DNA of 34,486 nt, from NCBI GenBank assembly GCA_020637295.1, contig JACJWF010000021.1, forward strand, positions 1 to 34,486, in the 5' to 3' direction. Below are positions 22,593 to 31,190 of this stretch, one piece after another (within the stretch, counting starts at the first letter, position 1; the number at the start of each line of letters is the position of its first letter). Source of the DNA: Acidimicrobiaceae bacterium. GTDB lineage: Bacteria; Actinomycetota; Acidimicrobiia; Acidimicrobiales; Ilumatobacteraceae. A program made the position numbers and the translations under genes. The notes under the pieces were generated by a model. That model was not told where the DNA came from and did no database searches. It saw only the letters and a program-made list of their open reading frames with translations.

Positions 22593-24740
22593 CTAGACCG
22601 GGATCGCCAGCAGCTGGGCCGCCGCGGCCTCGAACGTCAGCTTGGCCCCGGGCTTGTAGGCGTGCACGCCGTCCCACCGGTAGGCCAGGTCGGCGGCGAT
22701 GGCCGGGTCGGCGCAGTACTCGGCCGGCCCGTTGACGAACGTCGTCGTGGCCGGGTTGGCTGCAGCCACCTGGCGGAGGAGGTCGTTGAGGTGCGCGACC
22801 CGGGCGTCGTCGCCGCGCTCGGGCAGCGCCGGCACACCCGCGCCCTGCACGTCCTGGGGCCGCATGCACGGGATCTCCAGCAGCGCGACCTTGACCCCGA
22901 TCGCGCTGAGCTTGTCGATCCCCTCCTGCACGCCAGCGATGAACCGCTGGTCGTTGGCCGGCGTACCGAACACCAGTGTCTGGCCGTCGGCGGTCTGCAC
23001 GTCGAACACGTCCCACGCCCCAAGGACCACCAGCGCGACCTCGGCGTTCACGGACTGCGCCGCCGCCACCCACTTGTCCGACCAGCCGGCGCAGCCGTCG
23101 AACGTGCGCGTGTACGGGCGGGTGGACACGCCCTTGCCGCTGTCGTAGACGCTGCACCCCTCGACGGAGCCGTCGCCGATGGTGAACGTGCTCTCGATGC
23201 CGCTCGGCAGGTTGATGGCCAGCGAGTGGGCCGTGGAGTCGCCGACGATCACCACCCTGCGGGGCAGTGACGCCGCCGTCGTGACCGGTGCGGCGGCAGT
23301 CGTGGAGGTCGCCGGATCGCTGACGGCAACCTCGGACGCCGGCACGGAGGCCTCGGCTGACGGGGTGGTGGTCGGGTCGACCCCGGCCGCCGCGTTCGGG
23401 TCGAACACCACGTCGCTGTTCCCGGCGTCCGCCGCGGGGTCGAACACCGCCGGCCGGTCGGCGAAGAACAGCGTCAACGGCACCACCAACGCAACGGCGG
23501 CCACCGCACCCTGGACGGTGATCCTGTTCCAGTCGGGCCGCTGCCGCGTCTTCCACCAGCGGCCGAGCGCACCACGCCGGATCGGGGCCTCGATCAGCCG
23601 GTAGCAGGCCTCACTGACCGGGATGGTGATCGCCATCGCCAGCACGAACTTGGAGAACGACCCCTCGTCCGCACCGACCATCGCGCTGATCGGCCAACTC
23701 CACAGGTACAGGCCGTAGGAGCGCTTGCCGACCTCCACCAGCGGCTGCCAGCCGAAGATGGCCCGCGGCCCGGTCGCCCACGGGTGGACGACCACCGCCA
23801 CCAGCACCGCCGAGGCGATGGTGACCAGCGGCAACTGCCAGAGGTACGTCGTGGAGTACTCCACCCGCCCGACCACCACCATGGCAGCCAGTACCAGCAA
23901 GGCCACGACGGCCGCAGGTCCGAGCGGCGGCCCCGAGCCCTGCGCCGGGCGCTTGCCCACCCGCCGCCACGGCCGCCAGACGAACGCCATCGCCGCGCCG
24001 AGCAGCAGGCCACTGGAGCGGGTGACGGTGGACAGGTAGAGCGCGTTGCTGCTCACCCACCCGAAGGCCTGGGCCAGGCTGGTGCCGATCATCACGGCGA
24101 CCGACACCCCGGCCAGCCTGGCCGCAATGCGCTCGTCGGCGCGGGCACCGCTGCGGCCGACCTTGCGGATGGCGATGAACGTCAGCGGCCACAGCAGGTA
24201 CCACTGCTCCTCCACCGCCAGGCTCCACAGGTGGCGCAGCAACTTGGGTGCGCCGGCACCCCAGTAGGAGCCTTCGGAGAAGATCGCACCCCAGTTGGCG
24301 ACGTAGCCGATGCCCCAGGGGTAGTCGCGGCGCAACGCCACCTGTTGCTCCGTGCTGCCCCAGAACACGGCCCAGACACCGACGACGATCAGCACGGTGA
24401 ACAGTGCCGGCAGCAGGCGGCGGGCGCGGCGCAGGTAGAACTGGCCGAGGCCGACCTTGCCGCTGCCGTCGTGCTCCTCGATGAGCAGGGAGGTGATGAG
24501 GAAGCCGGAGACGACGAAGAAGACCTCCACCCCGAAGAACCCGCCGTGGGCCCAGGAGAACCCGGCGTGGTAGAGCATCACGGCGATCACCGAGACGGCG
24601 CGAACCCCGTCCAGCGTCGGCTGGTAGCCCATCTTCGCCGGGCCGGCCGGGCGGGCCGCGGCAGCGCTCGAAGGGCGGCGCCCCAGGCGGTCCAGCCGTT
24701 GCAGCCGCTCGAGCGCGGGGTGTTCGGTCACGTCGGCCAC
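22593..24740 (-). CDS. Acyltransferase-3 (OafA/YrhL-like) with C-terminal SGNH domain
   Basis: Membrane O-acyltransferase of 715 residues that probably acetylates an extracytoplasmic glycan or lipid. The acyltransferase-3 domain begins LDGVRAVSVIAVMLYHAG (residues 43-60, catalytic-type His58), continues with GGFFGVEVFFVVSGFLITSLL, RRARRLLPAL and HLWSLAVEEQWYLLWPL, and spans about ten membrane helices to about residue 425. After a Thr/Ala/Pro linker, the SGNH domain has VGDSTAHS (Ser502), the VVLGAWDVF block and RWDGVHAY near 688-695 with the Asp-His pair. The GTG at 24740 is preceded by CTGGAG. The gene stands alone. Such two-domain proteins modify peptidoglycan, O-antigen or other surface sugars; which applies here is open. 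Confidence 0.92.
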   Translation of the reverse strand: MADVTEHPALERLQRLDRLGRRPSSAAAARPAGPAKMGYQPTLDGVRAVSVIAVMLYHAGFSWAHGGFFGVEVFFVVSGFLITSLLIEEHDGSGKVGLGQFYLRRARRLLPALFTVLIVVGVWAVFWGSTEQQVALRRDYPWGIGYVANWGAIFSEGSYWGAGAPKLLRHLWSLAVEEQWYLLWPLTFIAIRKVGRSGARADERIAARLAGVSVAVMIGTSLAQAFGWVSSNALYLSTVTRSSGLLLGAAMAFVWRPWRRVGKRPAQGSGPPLGPAAVVALLVLAAMVVVGRVEYSTTYLWQLPLVTIASAVLVAVVVHPWATGPRAIFGWQPLVEVGKRSYGLYLWSWPISAMVGADEGSFSKFVLAMAITIPVSEACYRLIEAPIRRGALGRWWKTRQRPDWNRITVQGAVAAVALVVPLTLFFADRPAVFDPAADAGNSDVVFDPNAAAGVDPTTTPSAEASVPASEVAVSDPATSTTAAAPVTTAASLPRRVVIVGDSTAHSLAINLPSGIESTFTIGDGSVEGCSVYDSGKGVSTRPYTRTFDGCAGWSDKWVAAAQSVNAEVALVVLGAWDVFDVQTADGQTLVFGTPANDQRFIAGVQEGIDKLSAIGVKVALLEIPCMRPQDVQGAGVPALPERGDDARVAHLNDLLRQVAAANPATTTFVNGPAEYCADPAIAADLAYRWDGVHAYKPGAKLTFEAAAAQLLAIPV

Positions 24741-24762
24741 GATGCTCCAGTTTCGCAGGCGG

Positions 24763-25950
24763 TCAGGCCGCAGCGGCGGTCATCGAACGGTGCATCCGCC
24801 ACACCACCACCAGCACCAGCGCCACCGCCGTAATAGCCCCACCGAACACCATCGGGCTCCAGACGCCGATGCGGTCGTAGGCGGAGCCGGCCAGCGGCGG
24901 CCCGAGCACCCGCCCGAAGGCCGTGGCGGACTGCTGGAAACCCATGGCCTCACCGCGGCGGTCCTCGCCCGCAGTGCGGTTGACCATCTCGATCAGCGAC
25001 GGCGAGGCCACGCCCTGGCCGAGCGAGAGCAGCAGCAGGCCGGCGATCAGCAGCGGCCAGACGTCCGACACGCCGACCACCACGAGGCCCACCACGACCA
25101 GGCCGAGACCGGCCGTGTACACCCGGGTGATCGGGATGCGCGCCGCCAGCTTGGCGAAGCCGCCGCCCTGCACGGCGATGAGCACGAGGCCGATCCCCAG
25201 GAAGACGACGGCGGTGGACCCTTCCGTGAGGTCGAAGCGGGCCTTGCCGAACAGGGAGAACGTGGCCTCGAACGCGACGAAGGCGAACGTGGTGAGGAAG
25301 CCGACGACGGCCAGATGCCGAAGGGCCGGCTGCCCGGGCACGGCGAAGCGACGACGGCCCTCCGGAGGGGCGGCGCGGTCCGGCTTGCGGGTCTCCGGCA
25401 GACGGATGATCGCCGCGACCGCGTTGATGGCGGCCAGTGCGGCGGCCACGTAGAACGGCACGTGCGGCCCCCCGAGCGCGGCCAGGCCACCGATGGCCGG
25501 GCCGAGCACGAAGCCGACGCCGAACGCCGCACCGAGCATGCCCACCAGGGGCGGTCGGCGCTCCGGCTCGGCGATGTCCGCCACCGCGGCCTGGGCCACG
25601 GCGAGGCTGGCCCCGCTGGCGCCGTCGATCACCCGCCCGAGGAACAGCACCCACAGGGCGCCGGCGGCGCCGGTGACGAAGCTGCCGATGGCCGTGCCGA
25701 CCAGCGAGATGATGATGACCGGCTTGCGGCCGATGCGGTCCGACAGGCGGCCCAGCAGCGGGGCGCACACCAGCTGGGCCAGGGAGAACGTGGCGAACAG
25801 CCAGCCCACGGCGTAGCCGGACGCGCCGAACCGCTCGGCGTACACCCCGAGGATCGGCACGACGATGCCGAACCCCACCAGATCCAGGGCCACGGTGGTC
25901 CAGATCGTCCAGTAGCCCTTGGGCAACGGGGCGCGTTCACGGGCCGACAC
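24763..25950 (-). CDS. MFS transporter, DHA1/TetA-like exporter
   Basis: Inner-membrane secondary transporter of 395 residues with about 12 hydrophobic segments. The first helix includes LDLVGFGIVVPILGVYAERFG, the motif-A loop reads GRLSDRIGRKPV between helices 2 and 3, and LGPAIGGLAALGGPHVPFYVAA matches motif C of drug:H+ antiporters. This fits the TetA/multidrug DHA1 group, but substrate cannot be inferred. The start is taken as GTG at 25950; the frame is open to 26169 only within cysS and looks non-coding there. It begins 30 bases after the cysS stop on the same strand and may be co-transcribed. Its stop lies 22 bases before the acyltransferase start. Confidence 0.9.
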   Translation of the reverse strand: MSARERAPLPKGYWTIWTTVALDLVGFGIVVPILGVYAERFGASGYAVGWLFATFSLAQLVCAPLLGRLSDRIGRKPVIIISLVGTAIGSFVTGAAGALWVLFLGRVIDGASGASLAVAQAAVADIAEPERRPPLVGMLGAAFGVGFVLGPAIGGLAALGGPHVPFYVAAALAAINAVAAIIRLPETRKPDRAAPPEGRRRFAVPGQPALRHLAVVGFLTTFAFVAFEATFSLFGKARFDLTEGSTAVVFLGIGLVLIAVQGGGFAKLAARIPITRVYTAGLGLVVVGLVVVGVSDVWPLLIAGLLLLSLGQGVASPSLIEMVNRTAGEDRRGEAMGFQQSATAFGRVLGPPLAGSAYDRIGVWSPMVFGGAITAVALVLVVVWRMHRSMTAAAA

Positions 25951-25979
25951 GAGGGACCGTTCTATCGGCTGGAAGCCGG

Positions 25980-27335
25980 TCAGCGGCGGAGGGTGGTGCC
26001 GGCCTTGGTGGTCTCGACGGTCCAGCCGTCGGCCTGCAACTCTGCACGCAAGGCGTCCGCGGCCGCATAGTCCTTGGCGGCCCGGGCGGCGTCCAGCGCC
26101 GCCGCCTTGGCAGCGGCCTCCGCCGGCACGTCGCCGCCGGCCTTCAGTTCCAAACCCACGGCGGTGCACATCTCGTGCACGGCGGCCACCAGCGAGGCAG
26201 CCTCGGCGCCGCCTGCATCGAGCGCGGCGTTGGCCCGGCGCACGGTGTCGAACAACAGCGCCATGGCGGCGGGCGTGTCCAGGTCGTCGTCCATCCGGTC
26301 GCGGAAGCGGGCCAGCACGTCGCCGTCGGGTTCAGCGCCGGCCACACCCGCGGTACGGGCCGCGAAAGCGTCCAGCCCGGCGAGGGCCTTCACCGATGCG
26401 TCGATGTTGTCCTGCCCCACGGCGACCGGGCCGCGGTAGTGGGACTGCAGCAGCAGCATGCGGTAGGCCCGCGGGTCGTAGTGCTCGGTGAGGTCCAGCA
26501 GGTTGGCCACGTTGCCGAGGCTCTTGGACATCTTCTCGCCCTCGGCGTCCACCACGAAGCCGTTGTGCATCCAGTGGTTGGCGAAGCGCTTGCCCAGCGC
26601 CACGGCCTGGGCGCGCTCGTTCTCATGGTGCGGGAACTTGAGGTCCATGCCGCCGCAGTGCAGATCGAACCCCTCGCCCAGGAGGTCCAGGCTCATCACC
26701 ACGCACTCGCTGTGCCAGCCCGGCCGGCCGTCACCCCACGGGGACGGCCACGACGGCTCGCCCGGCTTGGACAGCTTCCACAGCGCGAAGTCTGCCGGGT
26801 GGCGCTTCTGCTCGGCGCCGTACACCTCGCGCTCGCCACCACCGGCCAGCAGGTCGTCCAGCGACTGGTTGGCCAGCAGGCCGTAGTCCTCCACGGTCTC
26901 CACGCTGAGGTACACGCCGTCGTCCGTCGGGTAGGCGCGGCCGATCTCCACCAACTGGCCGATCATCGCGACCATCTGCTCCACGTACTCGGTGGCGTGC
27001 GGCACGTCGGTGGGGCGGGCGACGCCCAGCCGGCCCATGGCCTCGAACCAGACGTCCTCGCAGCGGTGGGTGATGTCCTGCCACGGGCGGGCCTCGCGGT
27101 TGGCCCGCTCGATGATCTTGTCGTCGATGTCGGTGATGTTGCTGACCAGGCGAACCCGGATGCCGGTCCACTCCAGGTAGCGGCGCAGCACGTCGTACAC
27201 CAGCGTGGCCCGCCCGTGCCCGAGGTGCGGCGGGCCGTACACGGTGGGGCCGCACAGGTACATGCTCACCGTGCCGGGCTCGCGCATGGCGAGCTCGCGG
27301 ACCTCACGCGTGGCGGTGTCGTACAGGCGCAGCAT
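25980..27335 (-). CDS. cysS: Cysteinyl-tRNA synthetase
   Basis: Class I aminoacyl-tRNA synthetase of 451 residues charging tRNA-Cys. The zinc-binding YLCGPTVY (Cys28), the HIGH motif as HLGH at 37-40, WHSECVVMS and the GGMDLKFPHHENERAQ zinc/active-site block are all present, as is KMSKS at 268-272. The C-terminal helical domain (AKAAALDAARAAKDYAAADALRAEL, then a beta end WTVETTKAGTTLRR) is the CysRS anticodon-binding part, which argues against the related mycothiol ligase MshC, which is shorter. The ATG at 27335 follows a TAGGCT box by 7 bases, indicating leaderless mRNA. Confidence 0.97.
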   Translation of the reverse strand: MLRLYDTATREVRELAMREPGTVSMYLCGPTVYGPPHLGHGRATLVYDVLRRYLEWTGIRVRLVSNITDIDDKIIERANREARPWQDITHRCEDVWFEAMGRLGVARPTDVPHATEYVEQMVAMIGQLVEIGRAYPTDDGVYLSVETVEDYGLLANQSLDDLLAGGGEREVYGAEQKRHPADFALWKLSKPGEPSWPSPWGDGRPGWHSECVVMSLDLLGEGFDLHCGGMDLKFPHHENERAQAVALGKRFANHWMHNGFVVDAEGEKMSKSLGNVANLLDLTEHYDPRAYRMLLLQSHYRGPVAVGQDNIDASVKALAGLDAFAARTAGVAGAEPDGDVLARFRDRMDDDLDTPAAMALLFDTVRRANAALDAGGAEAASLVAAVHEMCTAVGLELKAGGDVPAEAAAKAAALDAARAAKDYAAADALRAELQADGWTVETTKAGTTLRR

Positions 27336-27342
27336 GCCCGCC

Positions 27343-27348
27343 AGCCTA
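27343..27348 (-). promoter_or_regulatory. Leaderless-type -10 box (TAGGCT) for cysS
   Basis: The minus-strand TAGGCT ends 7 bases before the cysS ATG at 27335. Confidence 0.5.
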
Positions 27349-27387
27349 CGAGGCGGGGAGGTGCCGACGCCCGGGAGAAAACGGCAA

Positions 27388-27422
27388 AGGGCCGGTGGGC
27401 ACTCCCGTCACCCACCGGCCCT
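27388..27422 (-). terminator. Rho-independent terminator after the 27451 gene
   Basis: Two exact 12-bp arms (AGGGCCGGTGGG and complement) surround an 11-base loop. On the minus strand the stem is followed by TTTGCCGTTTTC, the most canonical terminator tail in the window. It separates the small conserved gene from cysS. Confidence 0.8.
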
Positions 27423-27450
27423 GATCTGTTGCCGTGCTGCGGCGCTGCGC

Positions 27451-27846
27451 TCAGGCGGCGTCGTAGTGGCGGCGGAACTCCTGGCCCAGCGCCGGAACCT
27501 GCTGCATGCGGGCGGTCCAGCCGGCGGCCGCGGCCTCCCAGTCGGCGGCGGAGATGCCGCGCTGGGCGGCGAAGGCGGGGGCCTGCGCCTGGTCGTAGCC
27601 GACGCCGGCGAGGCGCTTGCCGACCCAGGCGTAGGTGGGCAGGTCGACGCCGTTGATCGGAGCCAGCTGCTCCGGGGTCAGCGGCTGGGCGAGGCCGGCG
27701 TTGTAGGCCATCGACTGCTGCATCTGGCCGGCGTAGGCCTGCTGCATGACGGCGGCGTTGGCGGCCAGCTGCTGGCCCTGCTGGATCATGCCGGGGGCGG
27801 CGGCGACGGCGGACTTCATGTCCTTCATGCTCTTGAAGAGACCCAT
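27451..27846 (-). CDS. Small Ala/Gln-rich conserved-looking protein
   Basis: A 131-residue soluble protein that was not recognised. It begins MGLFKSMKDMKSAVAAAPGM, an amphipathic N-terminus, continues with a Gln/Ala/Met-rich helix (QQGQQLAANAAVMQQAYAGQMQQ) and ends in a folded-looking half with PLTPEQLAPINGVDLPTYAWVG and ADWEAAAAGWTARMQ. There is no signal peptide or membrane helix. The ATG at 27846 has AAGGAAG 8 bases upstream; the frame extends 14 codons further without a better start. It has its own canonical terminator and diverges from valS, so it is a monocistronic gene. Function unknown. Confidence 0.7.
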   Translation of the reverse strand: MGLFKSMKDMKSAVAAAPGMIQQGQQLAANAAVMQQAYAGQMQQSMAYNAGLAQPLTPEQLAPINGVDLPTYAWVGKRLAGVGYDQAQAPAFAAQRGISAADWEAAAAGWTARMQQVPALGQEFRRHYDAA

Positions 27847-27914
27847 GGTCGTGTACTTCCTTGCGTGTGTGATTCGGTGTGCCGTCACTGTGCGCCGCGG
27901 CGGCGGAACGCACC

Positions 27915-27931
27915 TGAGTAGTCGTTACTCA
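27915..27931. promoter_or_regulatory. Inverted repeat in the valS upstream region
   Basis: TGAGTA and TACTCA flank five bases, 7 bases before the valS -10 box, in the position of the -35 element. It could be an operator over the valS promoter or chance. Confidence 0.3.
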
Positions 27932-27937
27932 TTTCGC

Positions 27938-27943
27938 TAGCCT
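27938..27943 (+). promoter_or_regulatory. Leaderless-type -10 box (TAGCCT) for valS
   Basis: TAGCCT ends 9 bases before the ATG at 27953. The same hexamer at the same distance precedes the LytR-CpsA-Psr gene. Confidence 0.5.
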
Positions 27944-27952
27944 TGAACGCCT

Positions 27953-30490
27953 ATGACGAACATCCCTGAGAAGCCGTCACTGGACGGCATCGAGGCCCGC
28001 TGGATGCAGCGGTGGGAGGCCGACGCCACCTACCGCTTCGACCGCAACGCGAGCCGGGATGACGTATTCGCCATCGACACGCCGCCGCCCACGGTCTCCG
28101 GCAGCCTGCACATCGGCCACGTGTTCAGCTTCACCCACACCGACCTCGTGGCCCGCTACCAGCGCATGGCCGGGCGTACCGTGTTCTACCCGATCGGGTG
28201 GGACGACAACGGCCTGGCCACGGAGCGCCGCGTGCAGAACGTCACCGGCGTCCGCTGCGACCCGTCGGTCCCGTCGGTGGAGGGCTTCCAGCCGCCGTAC
28301 CGCGGCGACGTGCCGAAGGACCACCGCGCCGTGCCCATCGGCCGGGCCAACTTCGTGGAGCTGTGCCACGAGATCACCGCCCAGGACGAGCAGCAGTTCG
28401 AGGCCCTGTTCCGGCGCCTGGGGCTGAGTGTGGACTGGTCGCTGATCTACACCACCATCGGCGACCGCGCCCGCCGGGTCAGCCAGAGGGCGTTCCTCCG
28501 CAACCTGGCCGCCGGGCAGGCCTACCAGCACGACGCGCCCACCCTGTGGGACATCGACGAGCGCACCGCTGTCGCCCAGGCCGAGATGGAGGACCGCGAC
28601 GTCGCCGGCGCCTACCACCAACTGGCCTTCCACCGCACCGACGGCAACGGCGACATCCTCATCGACACCACCCGCCCCGAGCTGCTGGCCAGCTGCGTCG
28701 CGCTGGTGGCCCACCCGGCCGACGAGCGCTACCAGCCCCTCTTCGGCCACACGGTCACCACCCCGCTGTACGGGGTGGAGGTGCCGGTGGTCGCGCACCA
28801 CCTGGCCGAACCGGACAAGGGCACGGGCATCGCCATGATCTGCACGTTCGGCGACATCACCGACGTCACCTGGTGGCGCGAGCTGGACCTCCCGTCGCGG
28901 GCGCTCATCGGCTTCGACGGCCGCTTCGCTGCGGACGCTCCGGAGTGGATCACCACCGACACCGGCCGCGCCCACTACGCCGAGATCGCCGGCCTCAACC
29001 CGAAGCAGGCGCAGCGCAAGTGCGTGGAGCAACTGGCCGCCAGCGGCGAGATGCTCGGCGAGCCGCGGCCGATCACCCACCCGGTGAAGTTCTACGAACG
29101 CGGCCACAGGGCCCTGGAGATCGTGGCCACCCGCCAGTGGTACATCCGCAACGGCGGCCGCGACGAGCACCTGCGCGACACCCTCGTGGCCCGCGGCAAC
29201 GAGTTGCAGTGGCACCCGCCGTACATGCAGGCCCGCTACACGGACTGGGTGAACGGCCTGAAGGGCGACTGGCTGATCAGCCGGCAGCGCTTCTTCGGCG
29301 TGCCGATCCCCGTGTGGTACCGGCTGGACGACGAGGGCGATCCGATCTACGACGACGTGCTGGTGCCTGCCGAGGCCGACCTGCCGGTGGACCCGTCCAC
29401 CGACTGCCCCGCCGGTTTCACCGAGAGCCAGCGCGGCCGCCCGGGCGGCTTCATCGGCGACCCCGACGTGATGGACACCTGGGCCACGTCGTCGCTGACC
29501 CCTCAGATCGCCGGCGACTGGGAGGGCGAGACCGACCTCTTCCCGCGGGTGTACCCGATGGACATGCGGCCCCAGGCCCACGACATCATCCGCACCTGGC
29601 TGTTCGCCACGATGGTCCGGAGCCACCACGAGTTCGACTGCGTGCCGTGGCGCAACGCCGCCATCAGCGGGTTCATCCTCGACCCCGACCGCAAGAAGCT
29701 GTCGAAGAGCAAGGGCAACTCGACCACCACGCCCATCGACCTGCTGGAGCAGCACGGCACGGACGCGGTGCGCTACTGGGCGGCCAACGGCCGGCCGGGC
29801 GTGGACACCATCTACGACGAGGGGCAGATGAAGGTCGGCCGCAAACTGGCCACCAAGCTGCTCAACGCCACCAAGTTCGCCCTGTCCTTCGGCGAGCCGC
29901 CCGCCGGCACGGCGCCGTCGCAGCCGCTGGACCTGGCGATGCTGGCCCGGCTGGACACCGTGGTGGCCGACGCCACGGCAGCCTTCGAGGACTTCGACTA
30001 CACCCGGGCGCTGGAGCGCACGGAGGACTTCTTCTGGTGGTTCTGCGACGACTACGTGGAGCTGGTGAAAGACCGCGCCTACGGCGCCCACGGTGAAGAG
30101 GGCGCGGCGTCGGCACGGGCCGCGCTGCGCACCGCGCTGCACGCCGTCCACCGGATGTTCGCCCCGTTCCTCCCGTTCGTCACGGAGGAAGTGTGGCGCT
30201 GGTGGCAGGAGGGGTCGGTGCACACCCAGGCATGGCCCACCGCCACTGCGCTGGGCGGCGACGCCGCGGTCGCGGACACCATCGGCGAGGTGCTCGCCGC
30301 GGTGCGACGGACCAAGACGGAGGCCAAGGTCAGCCAGAAAGCGCCCGTCGCACTCCTCGCCGTCACCGCCACGGCCGCGCAGGCCGGGCACCTGGACGTC
30401 GCCGGGCAGGACCTGCGCGATGCCGGCTCGATCGCCGAGCTGACGGTGTCCGCGGGCGAGGCCCTGGCATGTGACGTCTCGCTCGGGTAG
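27953..30490 (+). CDS. valS: Valyl-tRNA synthetase, archaeal-like short form
   Basis: Class I synthetase of 845 residues charging tRNA-Val. The HIGH motif is SLHIGHVF (His53, His56) and the KMSKS loop reads KLSKS at 582-586. The catalytic block FYPIGWDDNGLATERRVQNVTGVRCDPS and the editing domain (DTTRPELLASCVALVAHP, KGTGIAMICTFGD) fit the ValRS subtype typical of archaea and found in some bacteria. The anticodon-binding helical domain follows, but the C-terminal coiled-coil arm of standard bacterial ValRS is absent; the protein ends soon after TKTEAKVSQKAP. No ribosome site is seen; the mRNA is probably leaderless. Subtype assignment is from memory of family motifs. Confidence 0.95.
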   Translation: MTNIPEKPSLDGIEARWMQRWEADATYRFDRNASRDDVFAIDTPPPTVSGSLHIGHVFSFTHTDLVARYQRMAGRTVFYPIGWDDNGLATERRVQNVTGVRCDPSVPSVEGFQPPYRGDVPKDHRAVPIGRANFVELCHEITAQDEQQFEALFRRLGLSVDWSLIYTTIGDRARRVSQRAFLRNLAAGQAYQHDAPTLWDIDERTAVAQAEMEDRDVAGAYHQLAFHRTDGNGDILIDTTRPELLASCVALVAHPADERYQPLFGHTVTTPLYGVEVPVVAHHLAEPDKGTGIAMICTFGDITDVTWWRELDLPSRALIGFDGRFAADAPEWITTDTGRAHYAEIAGLNPKQAQRKCVEQLAASGEMLGEPRPITHPVKFYERGHRALEIVATRQWYIRNGGRDEHLRDTLVARGNELQWHPPYMQARYTDWVNGLKGDWLISRQRFFGVPIPVWYRLDDEGDPIYDDVLVPAEADLPVDPSTDCPAGFTESQRGRPGGFIGDPDVMDTWATSSLTPQIAGDWEGETDLFPRVYPMDMRPQAHDIIRTWLFATMVRSHHEFDCVPWRNAAISGFILDPDRKKLSKSKGNSTTTPIDLLEQHGTDAVRYWAANGRPGVDTIYDEGQMKVGRKLATKLLNATKFALSFGEPPAGTAPSQPLDLAMLARLDTVVADATAAFEDFDYTRALERTEDFFWWFCDDYVELVKDRAYGAHGEEGAASARAALRTALHAVHRMFAPFLPFVTEEVWRWWQEGSVHTQAWPTATALGGDAAVADTIGEVLAAVRRTKTEAKVSQKAPVALLAVTATAAQAGHLDVAGQDLRDAGSIAELTVSAGEALACDVSLG

Positions 30491-30493
30491 CGT
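30488..30493 (+). promoter_or_regulatory. Leaderless-type -10 box (TAGCGT) for the L,D-transpeptidase
   Basis: TAGCGT overlaps the valS stop codon (its TAG) and ends 7 bases before the ATG at 30501, giving this gene a promoter despite only 10 bases between genes. Confidence 0.5.
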
Positions 30494-30500
30494 TGCCCGA

Positions 30501-31184
30501 ATGCGGCGAGCACTCACCGTAGCCATCTCGACGATCTTCGTGGTCGGCGCGCTCATGGACGTGGGCGCCGCGCCTGCCGGGGCAGCGCCCGGCGACACTC
30601 TCGCCGACACCGTCCTCGACACCACCATCGACACCGTGCTCGACACCACCATCGACACCGCCGCCACCACCACGGCCACCACCATCGCCACGCCCAGTCG
30701 CGGCACCACGGTGCAACTGGTCACCACGCTGCCACCGCCCACCACCACCACCACGACGCTCCCCAAACCCAACCCGCTGGCGGTGCCGGCCAACTCCGGC
30801 TCCGGGCGGCGGGTGGTCTACTCCAAGGGTCGGATGCGGGTGTGGATCATCGAGGCCGACGGCACCTTGGTGCGCACCTATCTCGTCTCGGGGCGTTACA
30901 ACCAGCCCAACTACGGCACCTACGCGGTGTTCTCCCGTTCCTCGTACACGTGCAACATCAACCACCCCAACGTGTGCATGCGGTGGATGGTCCGGTTCGC
31001 CAAGGGGCCGAGCGGCGACAACATCGGCTTCCACGAGATCCCCCGCGACAACGGCGTCCCCCTGCAGAGCAACGCCCAGTTGGGCCAGGCGCTGTCCAGC
31101 GGGTGCGTCCGCCAGAGCACGGCCGACGCAATGTTCATGTGGGGCTGGGCCAACATCGGCACCAAGGTCGTCGTCGTCCCCTAG
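30501..31184 (+). CDS. L,D-transpeptidase (YkuD family), exported
   Basis: Periplasmic or wall enzyme of 227 residues that forms 3-3 peptidoglycan cross-links or attaches proteins to stem peptides. The N-terminus is a signal peptide (RRALTVAISTIFVVGALMDVGAAPAGAAPG), then a Thr-rich linker with two exact copies of DTVLDTTI. The YkuD domain begins at about residue 100 (GRRVVYSKGRMRVWIIEADG) and carries the conserved His178 in GFHEIP and the nucleophile Cys202 in SSGCVRQS. The ATG at 30501 is set by the TAGCGT box; ten upstream in-frame codons overlap valS. It converges on an MscS gene. Confidence 0.93.
   Translation: MRRALTVAISTIFVVGALMDVGAAPAGAAPGDTLADTVLDTTIDTVLDTTIDTAATTTATTIATPSRGTTVQLVTTLPPPTTTTTTLPKPNPLAVPANSGSGRRVVYSKGRMRVWIIEADGTLVRTYLVSGRYNQPNYGTYAVFSRSSYTCNINHPNVCMRWMVRFAKGPSGDNIGFHEIPRDNGVPLQSNAQLGQALSSGCVRQSTADAMFMWGWANIGTKVVVVP
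30606..30653 (+). repeat. Tandem 24-bp repeat in the L,D-transpeptidase linker
   Basis: Two 24-base units starting GACACCGT differ at a single base and encode DTVLDTTI twice; a partial third unit follows. Slippage here would change linker length in steps of eight residues. Confidence 0.8.
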
Positions 31185-31190
31185 CGGGAC

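Noticed and set aside
20347..23556. 1069-codon open frame on the minus strand
   Set aside because: It is antisense to the hydrolase gene and runs into the acyltransferase region; its translation is His/Arg/Gly/Val-biased with no domain, a typical shadow in high-GC DNA.
27977..30793. 938-codon minus-strand open frame opposite valS
   Set aside because: valS is unambiguous on the plus strand with HIGH and KLSKS; the antisense product is low-complexity and unrelated to any family.
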